From Kordiimonas aestuarii (lineage in GTDB: Bacteria > Pseudomonadota > Alphaproteobacteria > Sphingomonadales > Kordiimonadaceae), in contig NZ_JAOBPP010000013.1 in the NCBI RefSeq assembly GCF_025574465.1, positions 78,095 to 142,094 on the forward strand: a stretch of DNA of 64,000 nucleotides, given 5' to 3'. The position numbers and the translations under genes were made by a program. Positions 56,690-64,000 of this stretch are shown in pieces; positions within the stretch are counted from its first letter, which is position 1, and the number at the start of each line of letters is the position of its first letter. The notes beneath the pieces are model-generated. The model was not told where the DNA came from. It saw only the letters and a list, made by a program, of their open reading frames with translations, and did not search any database.

Positions 56690-57361
56690 CTAGTTCCCAA
56701 GATATTTTGCAGCCTCTTCATCGCCAGGCATCAGAAAGATCGCCCATTCGGTAAGGCCATGTTTTCTGCAATAGGCGCGGAATTTGTAATTCCACCACTG
56801 GTAACCAAGTCTGGTTTGCTCCTGAAGAACCGCGATGTCTGCGGGAAGTAACTCCTCGTATAGCAACACCCCAATTTGAAATCGCTGAAACAGCAGCCTG
56901 GGTTCAAACGGTGCGGCCTTGACGGATTGACGCCATGCGGTGAGGGCTTCGGCTCTATGGTCTGGGCCCAGCATCAATTGTGCGACGCTTAAATGCATCC
57001 AAGCATAAGGATTTTGAGGTGACCGCTTGGTCGTTTTTATTGACGCCTCTATCGAGAGCCGAGCGAAACGCTCACGGTTGTCGGCATCCTCAGACCTTTG
57101 AGCGCGGCGGAGGTATGTGCTCGCGAGATCTGCGTGCGCGCGAAGGTTGTCGCTGAATTCGAGCGCCTGCAGGCGTGATTCTTCAAGTACTCGTAGCGCT
57201 TGGTCGTCGACTGTTGCACCCGCGGATATCCGATACAGGATGGGGGTGCCTGGAACCAACATTAGATCGCTTAAGAAACGAGGCACTGCAATATATAGAA
57301 GGAAAAGGCAGCAACTGACAAACAAAGCTGATAGAGCCCGATCTGGAACTGTTTTTATCAT
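56690..57361 (-). CDS. Membrane-anchored TPR-like protein of unknown function
   Basis: The 223-residue protein (ATG at 57361) has one N-terminal membrane helix (ALSALFVSCCLFLLYIAVP) and a periplasmic helical region with TPR-like repeats (YAWMHLSVAQLMLGPDHRAEAL, AWRQSVKAAPFEPRLLFQRF). It ends in a Trp-rich part (GYQWWNYKFRAYCRKHG). A similar layout occurs in accessory proteins of exopolysaccharide loci, but I cannot name the family. The gene converges on cydAB and diverges from the oxidoreductase. A longer frame to 57433 lacks a better start. Confidence 0.6.
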   Translation of the reverse strand: MIKTVPDRALSALFVSCCLFLLYIAVPRFLSDLMLVPGTPILYRISAGATVDDQALRVLEESRLQALEFSDNLRAHADLASTYLRRAQRSEDADNRERFARLSIEASIKTTKRSPQNPYAWMHLSVAQLMLGPDHRAEALTAWRQSVKAAPFEPRLLFQRFQIGVLLYEELLPADIAVLQEQTRLGYQWWNYKFRAYCRKHGLTEWAIFLMPGDEEAAKYLGN

Positions 57362-57485
57362 TGAAAGTTGCTGTATGCCTGTTGTTAGGGCGATGTGCGA
57401 GACACCGGAACCCAAAATTGTCACGGAGCCCATCTTTTGTCAAACGCCTGCAACTGTTAAGGAAGATGACGTGAAGGGGGAACTT

Positions 57486-58538
57486 ATGAAATCGGGAGAC
57501 AATATCGTGCCCATTGGCGTTGGAGTGATTGGCTTTGGCCTGTCTGCCCGGGTATTCCATTTGCCCTTTATTGATGCAGTCCCGGAGTTTGAGCTGGCAG
57601 CCATCAGTACGTCACAGAAGGATGAGGCAAGCGGGAGTTGGCCGAACGCAAGTGTGTTTGCAGATGCACAGCAGGTGATTGCGCATCCAGACGTGGACCT
57701 GATCATTATCACAGCGCCCAACGATGCGCATTTCAGCCTTGCAAAGCAGGCACTCGTGGCGGGAAAACATGTGTTGCTCGAAAAACCCTTTGTCACCAAT
57801 GTAGGTGACGGGGAAGAACTGGTGAAGTTAGCTCAGCAGTCTGGTTGCATTTTAAGCGTGTTTCACAATCGTCGCTGGGACGGTGATTTTCTGACCGTGA
57901 AAAAGCTGCTGTCGGACGGTACACTCGGCAAGATCCGGTTCTTCGAAACCCATTTTGACCGCTTCCGGCCTAATGTTCGCGATACGTGGCGAGAACGCGG
58001 AGGAGAAGGCAGTGGTATCCTCTTTGACCTTGGGTCCCATCTGATTGACCAGACGGTGGTTCTTTTTGGTATGCCGCGCGCGGTTACGGCGCAGGTTACT
58101 GCTCGTCGCGATAACGCCAAAACTGACGACATGTTCCGTCTCAGCTTTCATTATGACGATATGCTTGCGGTGCTTGTTTCAAGCCCGTTTTGCGCGGGGC
58201 CGAACCTGCGGTTCAAAGTGGAGGGGGAGGCGGGGAGTTATGTTAAATATGGCCTTGATCCGCAGGAGGAAAGATTACGCGCCGGACTGCGGCCAGTGGA
58301 GGCAGGCTGGGCTGAAGAAACTGCTGATGCCTATGGCACAATTTATACTGGCCATGGTGACACGAAGCCATGCCCAACAGAAGTTGGCGGCTATGATCAG
58401 TTTTTTCACGGCTTGGCCAACGCAGTCAACGGCGGTGGCCCGCCGCCTGTCGCGGGGCGGGAAGCTCTTGCAGTAATTCAACTGATTGAAGTGGCTCGCC
58501 GTAGCGCGACGCTGGGGCAGACGGTCTCGGTATGCTGA
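57486..58538 (+). CDS. Gfo/Idh/MocA-family oxidoreductase (YdgJ/IolW-like)
   Basis: The 350-residue protein has the Rossmann start GVGVIGFGLSARVFHLPFI, the LLEKPFVTN lysine motif and FHNRRWDGDFLTVKKLL, with FDLGSHLIDQTVVLFG in the second domain. The GFGLSARVFH pattern is shared with NAD(P)-dependent sugar or inositol dehydrogenases such as YdgJ and IolW. AAGGGGG precedes the ATG at 57486; a much longer frame back to 57117 overlaps the divergent gene. The substrate is unknown. It ends 27 bases before the convergent acetyltransferase gene. Confidence 0.85.
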   Translation: MKSGDNIVPIGVGVIGFGLSARVFHLPFIDAVPEFELAAISTSQKDEASGSWPNASVFADAQQVIAHPDVDLIIITAPNDAHFSLAKQALVAGKHVLLEKPFVTNVGDGEELVKLAQQSGCILSVFHNRRWDGDFLTVKKLLSDGTLGKIRFFETHFDRFRPNVRDTWRERGGEGSGILFDLGSHLIDQTVVLFGMPRAVTAQVTARRDNAKTDDMFRLSFHYDDMLAVLVSSPFCAGPNLRFKVEGEAGSYVKYGLDPQEERLRAGLRPVEAGWAEETADAYGTIYTGHGDTKPCPTEVGGYDQFFHGLANAVNGGGPPPVAGREALAVIQLIEVARRSATLGQTVSVC

Positions 58539-58565
58539 CACCGGAGTGCAGACATGTCTGGGGCG

Positions 58566-59126
58566 CTATACCGTGCCGGCTGCGGCGCTGCGGGGGCCGA
58601 TTTCTACAAGCCCGGCCATTTCATCGGCGGTAGGGAACCAGCTCATGCGGGCATAAACCTGATCCGACATGGTTGAATCTTCGACAAAACCATATTTTGC
58701 TAGAAATTTTGCCATGCTGAAATCGTCGCGCCGGGCAGGAACAAGTAAAGGCTTCTTGGTTTGCGCGGAGGCCTTCATCAACCACAACAGGATGCTTGAG
58801 CCAAAACCTTTACCCTGTGCCTTTTTGATGAAATCAAGGTCCACCAGTCGTAACTCGACAGGGTTAATATCAAGTGTGATCCGACCGATGCGGGTGCCGT
58901 TTTTTTCCAGTATCAAATAGATCGCATCTGGGAAGTTTTGGCCGTAACCACCTTTTTGCGCCTTCAACTGCCATTCGATGGTCATTTCGATGTAATCCGT
59001 GTCAGCATCCGCCATGCGCAGGTCATCCCGGTTGTCCCGGTACATTTTTGCCAGAAAATCCTTGTCGCTTGCTCGGGCGGGCCGTGCCGTAATGCCGTGG
59101 GGCAAGGTAACGTTTCCGTGAATCAT
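58566..59126 (-). CDS. GNAT-family acetyltransferase
   Basis: This protein of about 186 residues has the GNAT acetyl-CoA loop in KKAQGKGFGSSILLWLM (Q-x-x-G-x-G) with the preceding beta-strand LRLVDLDFI, and a terminal KFLAKYGFVEDS. The start is set at the ATG at 59126; a GTG at 59138 is possible. It is the last gene of a minus-strand run with the DUF6916-like and tail-collar genes, an association suggesting it modifies a component of that set; this is inferred from position only. Confidence 0.8.
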   Translation of the reverse strand: MIHGNVTLPHGITARPARASDKDFLAKMYRDNRDDLRMADADTDYIEMTIEWQLKAQKGGYGQNFPDAIYLILEKNGTRIGRITLDINPVELRLVDLDFIKKAQGKGFGSSILLWLMKASAQTKKPLLVPARRDDFSMAKFLAKYGFVEDSTMSDQVYARMSWFPTADEMAGLVEIGPRSAAAGTV

Positions 59127-59171
59127 GCCAAATCTCACTTAGGGGGTGGAACGATGAAAAGCTGGGAGTGT

Positions 59172-59522
59172 TTAGCCGAAGACAACATGAAAGTAGGCGC
59201 CGGGCGGCATATTAACCGGTCGCAGCGTCCGGTTTATCAACAGCCCGTCCACAGGCCCGTCGTCGAGGCCAAGGATGGCACCGTGAAACTCGGGCACCTG
59301 CTGCATCAGGTGGCTGGTGTCCTCTTCCGCTCTGAAGGTGATGCTAAAGGGTGTCCTGGTGCTATCCGGGGCTGCGGAATCGGGGCGTTCGTTGCACGCA
59401 ACCAGCTCCACAGCAAGCGATACATCGCCACTCACGAGTTCATAGCCTGAATTGCCCTCGACGCTGAACTCATCCGCTGTCATTGCGCCAAGGCGTGCTG
59501 ATGTTTTCTCATCAATATTCAT
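59172..59522 (-). CDS. DUF6916-like small protein
   Basis: This 116-residue protein, with a strong AAGGAGATAAA site, contains the pattern PFSITFRAEEDTSHLMQQ and GAILGLDDGP, ending in PPGAYFHVVFG. These resemble DUF6916-type proteins usually encoded beside tail-collar genes. No signal peptide or catalytic motif is seen. The gene at 60407 encodes a related protein, so this module is duplicated. Function is unknown. Confidence 0.65.
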   Translation of the reverse strand: MNIDEKTSARLGAMTADEFSVEGNSGYELVSGDVSLAVELVACNERPDSAAPDSTRTPFSITFRAEEDTSHLMQQVPEFHGAILGLDDGPVDGLLINRTLRPVNMPPGAYFHVVFG

Positions 59523-59648
59523 TTTATCTCCTTCGAAAAGCATGATGCATACCAACCCCAGATTATTTACTGTTCACCATGGCCGCTTATCCTGCTTGCA
59601 GTGGGCATATGGTATTTTAGCATGTGACATTTTCAATTCACCGAAGCG

Positions 59649-59672
59649 GGCGGGGCCAAATAGTGCCCCGCC
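59649..59672 (-). terminator. Candidate terminator after the first tail-collar gene
   Basis: A perfect 8-bp GC-only stem (59649-59656 with 59665-59672, 8-base loop) lies 10 bases past the minus-strand stop at 59682. The downstream stretch on that strand is T-rich only in part, so termination may be incomplete, allowing expression of the following DUF6916-like gene. Confidence 0.4.
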
Positions 59673-59681
59673 AGTGCAGCA

Positions 59682-60332
59682 TCAACTACGCGCCGGATAA
59701 AGGCCTTCCGTACAGATGCAATAATTGACCACCAGCGATGGCTGGGTGAGGTCGATCAAGCTTGGTGTGAAGGCGCCAGCCTCATTGACAACCAGACCCT
59801 CGTTTATGAAACCACCGCCCCCGCCGCCGCTGGTCGCTACGCCACCAAGGCGGACGGTACCTGCCGTCGTCGCTTCTTCTGCTGATACATAGGTGAAGCC
59901 GCTCGTGGCTGTGCCAAGTGCATTGCTGCGCATAGCCAGATAGTTGCCATCTGCAGCTGGCGCCGCGCCGTGGGTTTCCGCGACAAGCACCGAGGTTTCA
60001 CTTTCGTTTCCTCCGCCTGCCGGGTTGTAACTCGTCGAGTGGCTGTGTGCGGCCAGCGTATCTCTGGTGATAGGCCGCGTCGGCCACCCGTGTCTTTCGC
60101 CGAGAGCCCGTGGTGACAGTCCCGGGCCCATGCCGTACCCTACAGGAATTCGGCCCCTTAGGTCAGGCAGACCGAACGAGTTACGACAGTCGCCGTCGTA
60201 TTGGCAACCAATCAACGAGAACAACCCCGGGTTCTGGTTGATGGCAATAAGGGCACCACTGCACCAATTCCAGTTCTCCGGTGTGAACTGGAAACCGAGC
60301 GCTTTTATAACGCCAAGATATTCTTCGAACAT
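59682..60332 (-). CDS. Tail-collar (MdpB-like) protein
   Basis: The 216-residue protein has the tail-collar domain opening YLGVIKALGFQFTPENWNWCSG and AINQNPGLFSLIGCQYDGD, then SFGLPDLRGRIPVGYGMGPG. A glycine-rich, beta-structured C-terminal region follows. This domain occurs in phage short tail fibres and in standalone bacterial proteins related to microcystin-dependent MdpB. There are no other phage genes here, so it is not a prophage remnant. It is homologous to the protein at 60870-61505. Confidence 0.88.
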   Translation of the reverse strand: MFEEYLGVIKALGFQFTPENWNWCSGALIAINQNPGLFSLIGCQYDGDCRNSFGLPDLRGRIPVGYGMGPGLSPRALGERHGWPTRPITRDTLAAHSHSTSYNPAGGGNESETSVLVAETHGAAPAADGNYLAMRSNALGTATSGFTYVSAEEATTAGTVRLGGVATSGGGGGGFINEGLVVNEAGAFTPSLIDLTQPSLVVNYCICTEGLYPARS

Positions 60333-60406
60333 GGTAATCCTCCTGGATTTCCTCGCGTACCGGGTTTCTGCGACGTTCGCATCGCAATGTTACCCCGGTC
60401 GCCAGA

Positions 60407-60814
60407 TCAACCGAGCGTAATCTCGTACAGCACACGGTCATCGGGTGCTGACACCTCTTCGCCAGCGGCTTCGGCGTCTGCGATTGCAGATGCGGCTGCT
60501 TTATGCACCGCCTTCGACAGACCCTCGCACTCCGGGTTATCGGCTTTGTTGTCGATATAGATTCCGGGCAGCGAGCCCACCTTCTCGAAGGTGATCTCAT
60601 AAATGCCGTCTGGCACCTGATATCCGGCGGGACCACTCAGTGTCAGCGTGAAGGGGTCCGCGCGGCAATCCTTGGGCCGGGCGTCGTCCTTTTTTGCGTC
60701 ACGAGTGTGAATTTCCTCAACCTTCAGAATAAGGTTGGGGCCGTCCATAACAATGATTTCGGCCTCTGTGCCTATCAGGCCTTCAAATGATTTTGCTGTA
60801 ATTTTCTCTAACAT
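60407..60814 (-). CDS. DUF6916-like protein, second copy
   Basis: This 135-residue protein contains LILKVEEIHT, PFTLTLSGPAGYQVPDGIYEI and LPGIYIDNKAD, matching the DUF6916 layout of the 59172 protein with an extra C-terminal acidic, alanine-rich stretch. The stop lies 74 bases before the tail-collar gene at 60332. Each DUF6916-like gene is paired with one tail-collar gene, which suggests they act together. Function is unknown. Confidence 0.6.
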   Translation of the reverse strand: MLEKITAKSFEGLIGTEAEIIVMDGPNLILKVEEIHTRDAKKDDARPKDCRADPFTLTLSGPAGYQVPDGIYEITFEKVGSLPGIYIDNKADNPECEGLSKAVHKAAASAIADAEAAGEEVSAPDDRVLYEITLG

Positions 60815-60869
60815 CGTGCACCTCGTTGCGGATCGGAAATGAAGTCATGCTTTCGCATTTCGTTTCAAC

Positions 60870-61505
60870 TCAGCTGCGTGACGGGAACTGACCTTGTACA
60901 CAGATGCTGAAATTGATTCCGATACTTGGTTGCACTAGTTCGAAGGATCTGCTGGCGCCAGCGGTATTGATTGTCAGGGCCTGCGGATTGAAGGTGCCGC
61001 CGCCTGAACCGCTCACGCCGCCCAGCGCGACGACGCCGGCCGTTGTCGCCTCCGCCTCGGTGACGAACATAAAACCATTGGTGCTGGTGCCGAGCGCGTT
61101 GCTGGGCATGGCAAGATAGTGGTCATCTGCCGCCGGCTTGGTGCCATGGGTGTTGGCCACCTCCACGGTGGTGTCAATCGCGCCGCCGCTACCGCCGCCT
61201 GTATAGGAATGCGTGTGCGTGTGTGCGGGCAGGTGGGTACTGTTGAGGGTGATCGATTCCACTCCCGGACGTTGTCCTATCACCCGGCTCTGCAGACCCG
61301 GCCCCTGACCGTGGCCTATCGGCGCGCGTCCCCGCATCTCAGGTAAACCAAAAGATACCCTGCCATCGCCGCCGAAATTGTCGCCTAGCAAGGAAAAAAG
61401 CGCCGAGTTCTGGGAAATGCTGATAAGGGCGCCGTTGCATAAACTCCAGTATCGCGGAGCAAAGCTAAAGCCAAGTGCCTGTATGACTCCAAGGTAGCCT
61501 TCCAT
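60870..61505 (-). CDS. Tail-collar (MdpB-like) protein, second copy
   Basis: This 211-residue protein has the same pattern as the 59682 product: YLGVIQALGFSFAPRYWSLCNG, SQNSALFSLLGDNFGGDG, SFGLPEMRGRAPIGHGQGPG and a central glycine-rich region with LPAHTHTHSYTGG, typical of the collar-fold beta strands. It is the first gene of the minus-strand group. The DUF4347 adhesin gene starts 575 bases upstream on the opposite strand. Confidence 0.9.
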   Translation of the reverse strand: MEGYLGVIQALGFSFAPRYWSLCNGALISISQNSALFSLLGDNFGGDGRVSFGLPEMRGRAPIGHGQGPGLQSRVIGQRPGVESITLNSTHLPAHTHTHSYTGGGSGGAIDTTVEVANTHGTKPAADDHYLAMPSNALGTSTNGFMFVTEAEATTAGVVALGGVSGSGGGTFNPQALTINTAGASRSFELVQPSIGINFSICVQGQFPSRS

Positions 61506-62079
61506 TGATCTCTCCCCTCAAGATTAAAATAAAGCTATTCTGACAACTGATAGTAGTAATATTCAACGTGAAGAGCCAAGCTGAGTCAATTTATATTTGT
61601 AATTTAGGAGCGAGTTTTTGTCATAATTACATAAATAGATTGTATTATGTGGCAGCACTGTTACGGCGACCTATATGTTGAAAGCAAGGAAATCAATAAC
61701 TTGAAGCGCGGCCTTTGTGTTCAAGGCAGTGCCTCATAAGAAAGCAACAGCAAAAAGTTAACACTTAACGGCCGGAATTAATTTATTTCTAAGTATTAAG
61801 GCGTCATGCTGACTTCTTGTTCAATTTTTGAGGGAGGGCGTTTTTAAATTTACCGACGCATGTTGCTATTTTCATATAAATAGTCGTAATTTACGTATAA
61901 TTTTATCGGGGTTACTTGTTTTTAATTTTTCCGTGAACAATAATCGGCAGGCATGACTTCGGCAGGGCTGCTTTTCTAAGTAAGCGATATGATTGCAGAA
62001 ATATCGCCTTAAGTCGTCTGTTTAATCCGAAATCGCCAAACGGTCAGTTGTATTGTTTTGACGGGCAAGGGCAATTCAA
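61506..62079. other. AT-rich divergent intergenic region
   Basis: 574 bases between the tail-collar gene and the giant adhesin gene contain no supported gene. The composition is conspicuously AT-rich (for example 61780-61930), unlike the flanking genes, and it must hold promoters for both directions. Short A/T tracts and a weak AAGGG site precede the adhesin ATG. No clear repeat or structured RNA was identified. Confidence 0.5.
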
Positions 62080-64000
62080 ATGAAAATCGATTCCACCTTT
62101 ATTAATCAAGGCGCGCAAGGTCAGGAAACAGAGTCTGGCACAGGCCAGGCTGTCGCGGCACCCGCGCATGACATTGTGGTAGTTGATACCGCGGTGAATG
62201 GTTACGAAACGCTGCTTGCCGGCGTTGCTCCTGACACAGAAGTGATCTTGATTGGTTCTGGCGGGCTGGGGGATCTTGTTGCTGCCCTTGAAGGGCGGAC
62301 CGATATCGACTCGCTGCAGATCCTTTCGCACGGTAATGTCGGTTCCTTCCGGCTGGGGCCGGATGAGATCAATGCATCGACATTAGCCGATCATGCGGAT
62401 GCGCTTATGCGCATCGGTGCGGCGCTGGGCGAAGATGGCGACATTCTGCTCTATGGTTGTCGTGTGGCTGAGGGGGGCGATGGCCTCGAATTTATTCAAA
62501 TGCTTGCCGATGTGACAGGCGCCGATGTGGCGGCCTCCGACGATCTGACAGGCAGCGCCACGCGCGGCGGTGACTGGGAACTGGAAGCCAGTGTTGGTGA
62601 GATCGAAACGGTTGCTGTTTCTGCCGAAGATATGGATGGATTTCAGTCGCTTCTGGCAACCCCATCTGTGGGGATCACCTCCTTCAGCGTCGGCGCGTCC
62701 ATAACATCTTCTATCAGTTCCAACCCCAGCATCACAGACGTGGACAGCACGGGTTTCGATGCAGAGGTCCTTGTTACGGGCGGGGTCGCGCAAGTCCAGA
62801 TGGACGATGGGGGCTCGTTTGGTGAGGCCGTTTCAGAAGAACACGACGGGACGCTGCAATTCCACACCCCAAGCACAACATTAAGCTACGTTAGCATTCG
62901 CAGCAATGATGGCGCCGAGTTTCAACTCGATCAGTTCGAATTTGGTGCGACGCTTAGCATAACCAGTACGACCTTCACTTTCACGGGGTATCGGAACGGG
63001 AGTAGTGTGTCTGGCGCATCGGTGACCTATGATACAACGAACAACACCACGGGGGACGCTCAGGATGGTAACGGGACCGTAAGTTTTGGCTCCGATTGGG
63101 AAAACATTGACGAGATAAGAATTACCGCTGCGGATTCGTCCTACATAGACGTCGTCGCCGTTGACGATATCGTGGTCTCTGCCTCCGTTGCCAATAGTGC
63201 ACCGGTGATCACCGTTGCGTCAGAGCCGACCGTCGGCGAAGACGAGAACGATATCAGTGTTTCTACTTTCAGTATCGCGGATGGTGATACCGATGATCAG
63301 GAAGTCACCATTACGGTCACCGGCGGTACGATTTCCATTGGCACCGGCAGCTTGTCTTTCACAGACGGGGATGGCTCTGACGACAGTAGCATGACCTTCA
63401 GCGGTTCCCTGAGTGCGGTCAATACCGCTCTGGCCGCCATGACCTTCACGCCGACGGCCGACCTGAGCGGCACAAATGCGGCATCAATCCAAGTGGTGAC
63501 CGACGATGGCAGTGGTGACACGGACGACGAAACACTGACATTCGACATCACCGGTGCGGCTGATGCGCCAAGTTTTGGCGGTGACCTGACGGGCAGCCTC
63601 AATGAAGACACCGATACGTTTGGTGGCACGGCGACGGTTACGGACGCCGATGCAGGCGAGAGCACGTTCAATGTTGATACGGTGAATGGCAGTTATGGCG
63701 ACCTGACCATCGCGGCCAATGGTGACTGGGTCTATGATCTGGATGAAGCCAACAGCGATGTGCAGGCGCTGGCGTCCGGCGATACACTTGGTGATACGCT
63801 GACGGTTTCCTCCGCCGATGGCACAGCACAGAACATCACCATCACCATCAATGGCGTCAACGATGCGGCCACCTTTGGCGGAACGCTGAGCAACAGCCTC
63901 AATGAAGACACGGACACGGTTGGCGGCACGGCGACGGTGACGGACGCCGATACAGGCGAGGGCACGTTCAATGTTGATACAGTGAATGGCAGTTATGGCG
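62080..64000 (+). CDS. Giant DUF4347/VCBS-repeat surface protein, N-terminal part (3' end outside window)
   Basis: The frame is open for 640 codons to the window edge. The N-terminal domain (about residues 30-205) has DIVVVDTAV, EVILIGSGGLGDLVAALEG, LQILSHGNVGSFRLG, ILLYGCRVAEG and GADVAASDDLTGSA, the DUF4347 pattern seen in very large adhesin-like proteins. A beta-rich stretch and cadherin/VCBS-type repeats follow (NEDTDTFGGTATVTDADAG). Such proteins are usually exported by type I secretion using C-terminal signals, which lie outside the window. A function in adhesion or biofilm is inferred from the family. Asp-rich repeats suggest calcium binding. Confidence 0.85.
   Translation, partial: MKIDSTFINQGAQGQETESGTGQAVAAPAHDIVVVDTAVNGYETLLAGVAPDTEVILIGSGGLGDLVAALEGRTDIDSLQILSHGNVGSFRLGPDEINASTLADHADALMRIGAALGEDGDILLYGCRVAEGGDGLEFIQMLADVTGADVAASDDLTGSATRGGDWELEASVGEIETVAVSAEDMDGFQSLLATPSVGITSFSVGASITSSISSNPSITDVDSTGFDAEVLVTGGVAQVQMDDGGSFGEAVSEEHDGTLQFHTPSTTLSYVSIRSNDGAEFQLDQFEFGATLSITSTTFTFTGYRNGSSVSGASVTYDTTNNTTGDAQDGNGTVSFGSDWENIDEIRITAADSSYIDVVAVDDIVVSASVANSAPVITVASEPTVGEDENDISVSTFSIADGDTDDQEVTITVTGGTISIGTGSLSFTDGDGSDDSSMTFSGSLSAVNTALAAMTFTPTADLSGTNAASIQVVTDDGSGDTDDETLTFDITGAADAPSFGGDLTGSLNEDTDTFGGTATVTDADAGESTFNVDTVNGSYGDLTIAANGDWVYDLDEANSDVQALASGDTLGDTLTVSSADGTAQNITITINGVNDAATFGGTLSNSLNEDTDTVGGTATVTDADTGEGTFNVDTVNGSYG
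63571..64000 (+). repeat. Tandem 300-bp (100-codon) VCBS-type repeats
   Basis: Two copies are visible with an exact period of 300 bases: a full unit starting at 63571 and the first 130 bases of the next starting at 63871. Over these 130 bases I count 18 differences, so the units are about 86% identical at DNA level. The array probably continues beyond the window. Such similarity favours recombination and copy-number change. Confidence 0.85.

Noticed and set aside
58549..58560. Perfect 12-base palindrome CAGACATGTCTG between convergent genes
   Set aside because: Short, without T-runs or nearby promoter, and such palindromes occur by chance.
58566..61505. Prophage remnant suggested by tail-collar domains
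   Set aside because: No integrase, capsid, terminase or other tail genes are present, and the flanking genes are chromosomal in type.

Overview
The window looks like chromosome from a free-living, probably marine, alphaproteobacterium. The grounds are a TonB-dependent receptor next to glycan-degrading enzymes, a reductive pyrimidine operon, a GSII-type glutamine synthetase, a cyanide-insensitive-type cytochrome bd, a sulfotransferase-containing polysaccharide cluster and a giant DUF4347/VCBS adhesin. Base composition is moderately GC-rich, with a visibly AT-richer stretch in the polysaccharide genes (about 37.6-43.3 kb). Genus cannot be fixed from sequence alone; a Kordiimonas-like organism is only a guess. 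No rRNA, tRNA or CRISPR array was seen.

Layout. (1) 1-9051: a galactose/N-acetylgalactosamine utilisation locus. It holds the end of a TonB receptor, a GH27 alpha-galactosidase, a DMT permease, a GH109 alpha-N-acetylgalactosaminidase, AgaZ-, AgaS- and AgaK-like enzymes, and a convergent DeoR repressor. (2) 9052-13314: a scar region with a chemotaxis-receptor remnant cut by repeats resembling insertion-sequence ends, then a radical SAM gene diverging from a TPR/glycosyltransferase-like gene. (3) 13399-19892: a complete reductive pyrimidine (uracil/thymine) catabolic operon (preT, preA, beta-ureidopropionase, NCS1 permease, dihydropyrimidinase) behind a RutR-like palindrome embedded in a 48-nt hairpin. 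(4) 20019-24664: a nitrogen block of glutaminase with ankyrin repeats, AmtB and GSII, with structured intergenic DNA. (5) 24860-33851: a CadC-like regulator, then an uncharacterised envelope operon (membrane protein, repeat protein, lipoprotein), a TPR protein and an alpha/beta hydrolase.

(6) 34127-53579: a large surface-polysaccharide cluster with two flippases, two Wzy/ligase-type proteins, five glycosyltransferase-like genes, GDP-mannose 3,5-epimerase, UDP-glucuronate decarboxylase, a PAPS-type sulfotransferase, an FkbM methyltransferase, an unusual nucleotidyltransferase/kinase/HAD trio and the initiating polyprenyl glycosylphosphotransferase. Together these predict a sulfated polymer containing L-galactose and xylose. 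No Wza/Wzb/Wzc exporter is in the window. (7) 54014-56560: cydAB plus a DUF2474 small subunit. (8) 56690-61505: a TPR membrane protein, a Gfo/Idh/MocA oxidoreductase, a GNAT acetyltransferase and two DUF6916-like plus two tail-collar genes. (9) 62080 to the edge: a giant DUF4347 adhesin entering 300-bp tandem repeats.

The best candidates for undescribed biology are the 26.8-30.7 kb operon, whose 612-residue protein carries a degenerate repeat of about 57 residues, the nucleotidyltransferase/kinase/HAD trio, and the tail-collar/DUF6916/DUF4347 association. All calls come from reading the sequence; no database search was run.
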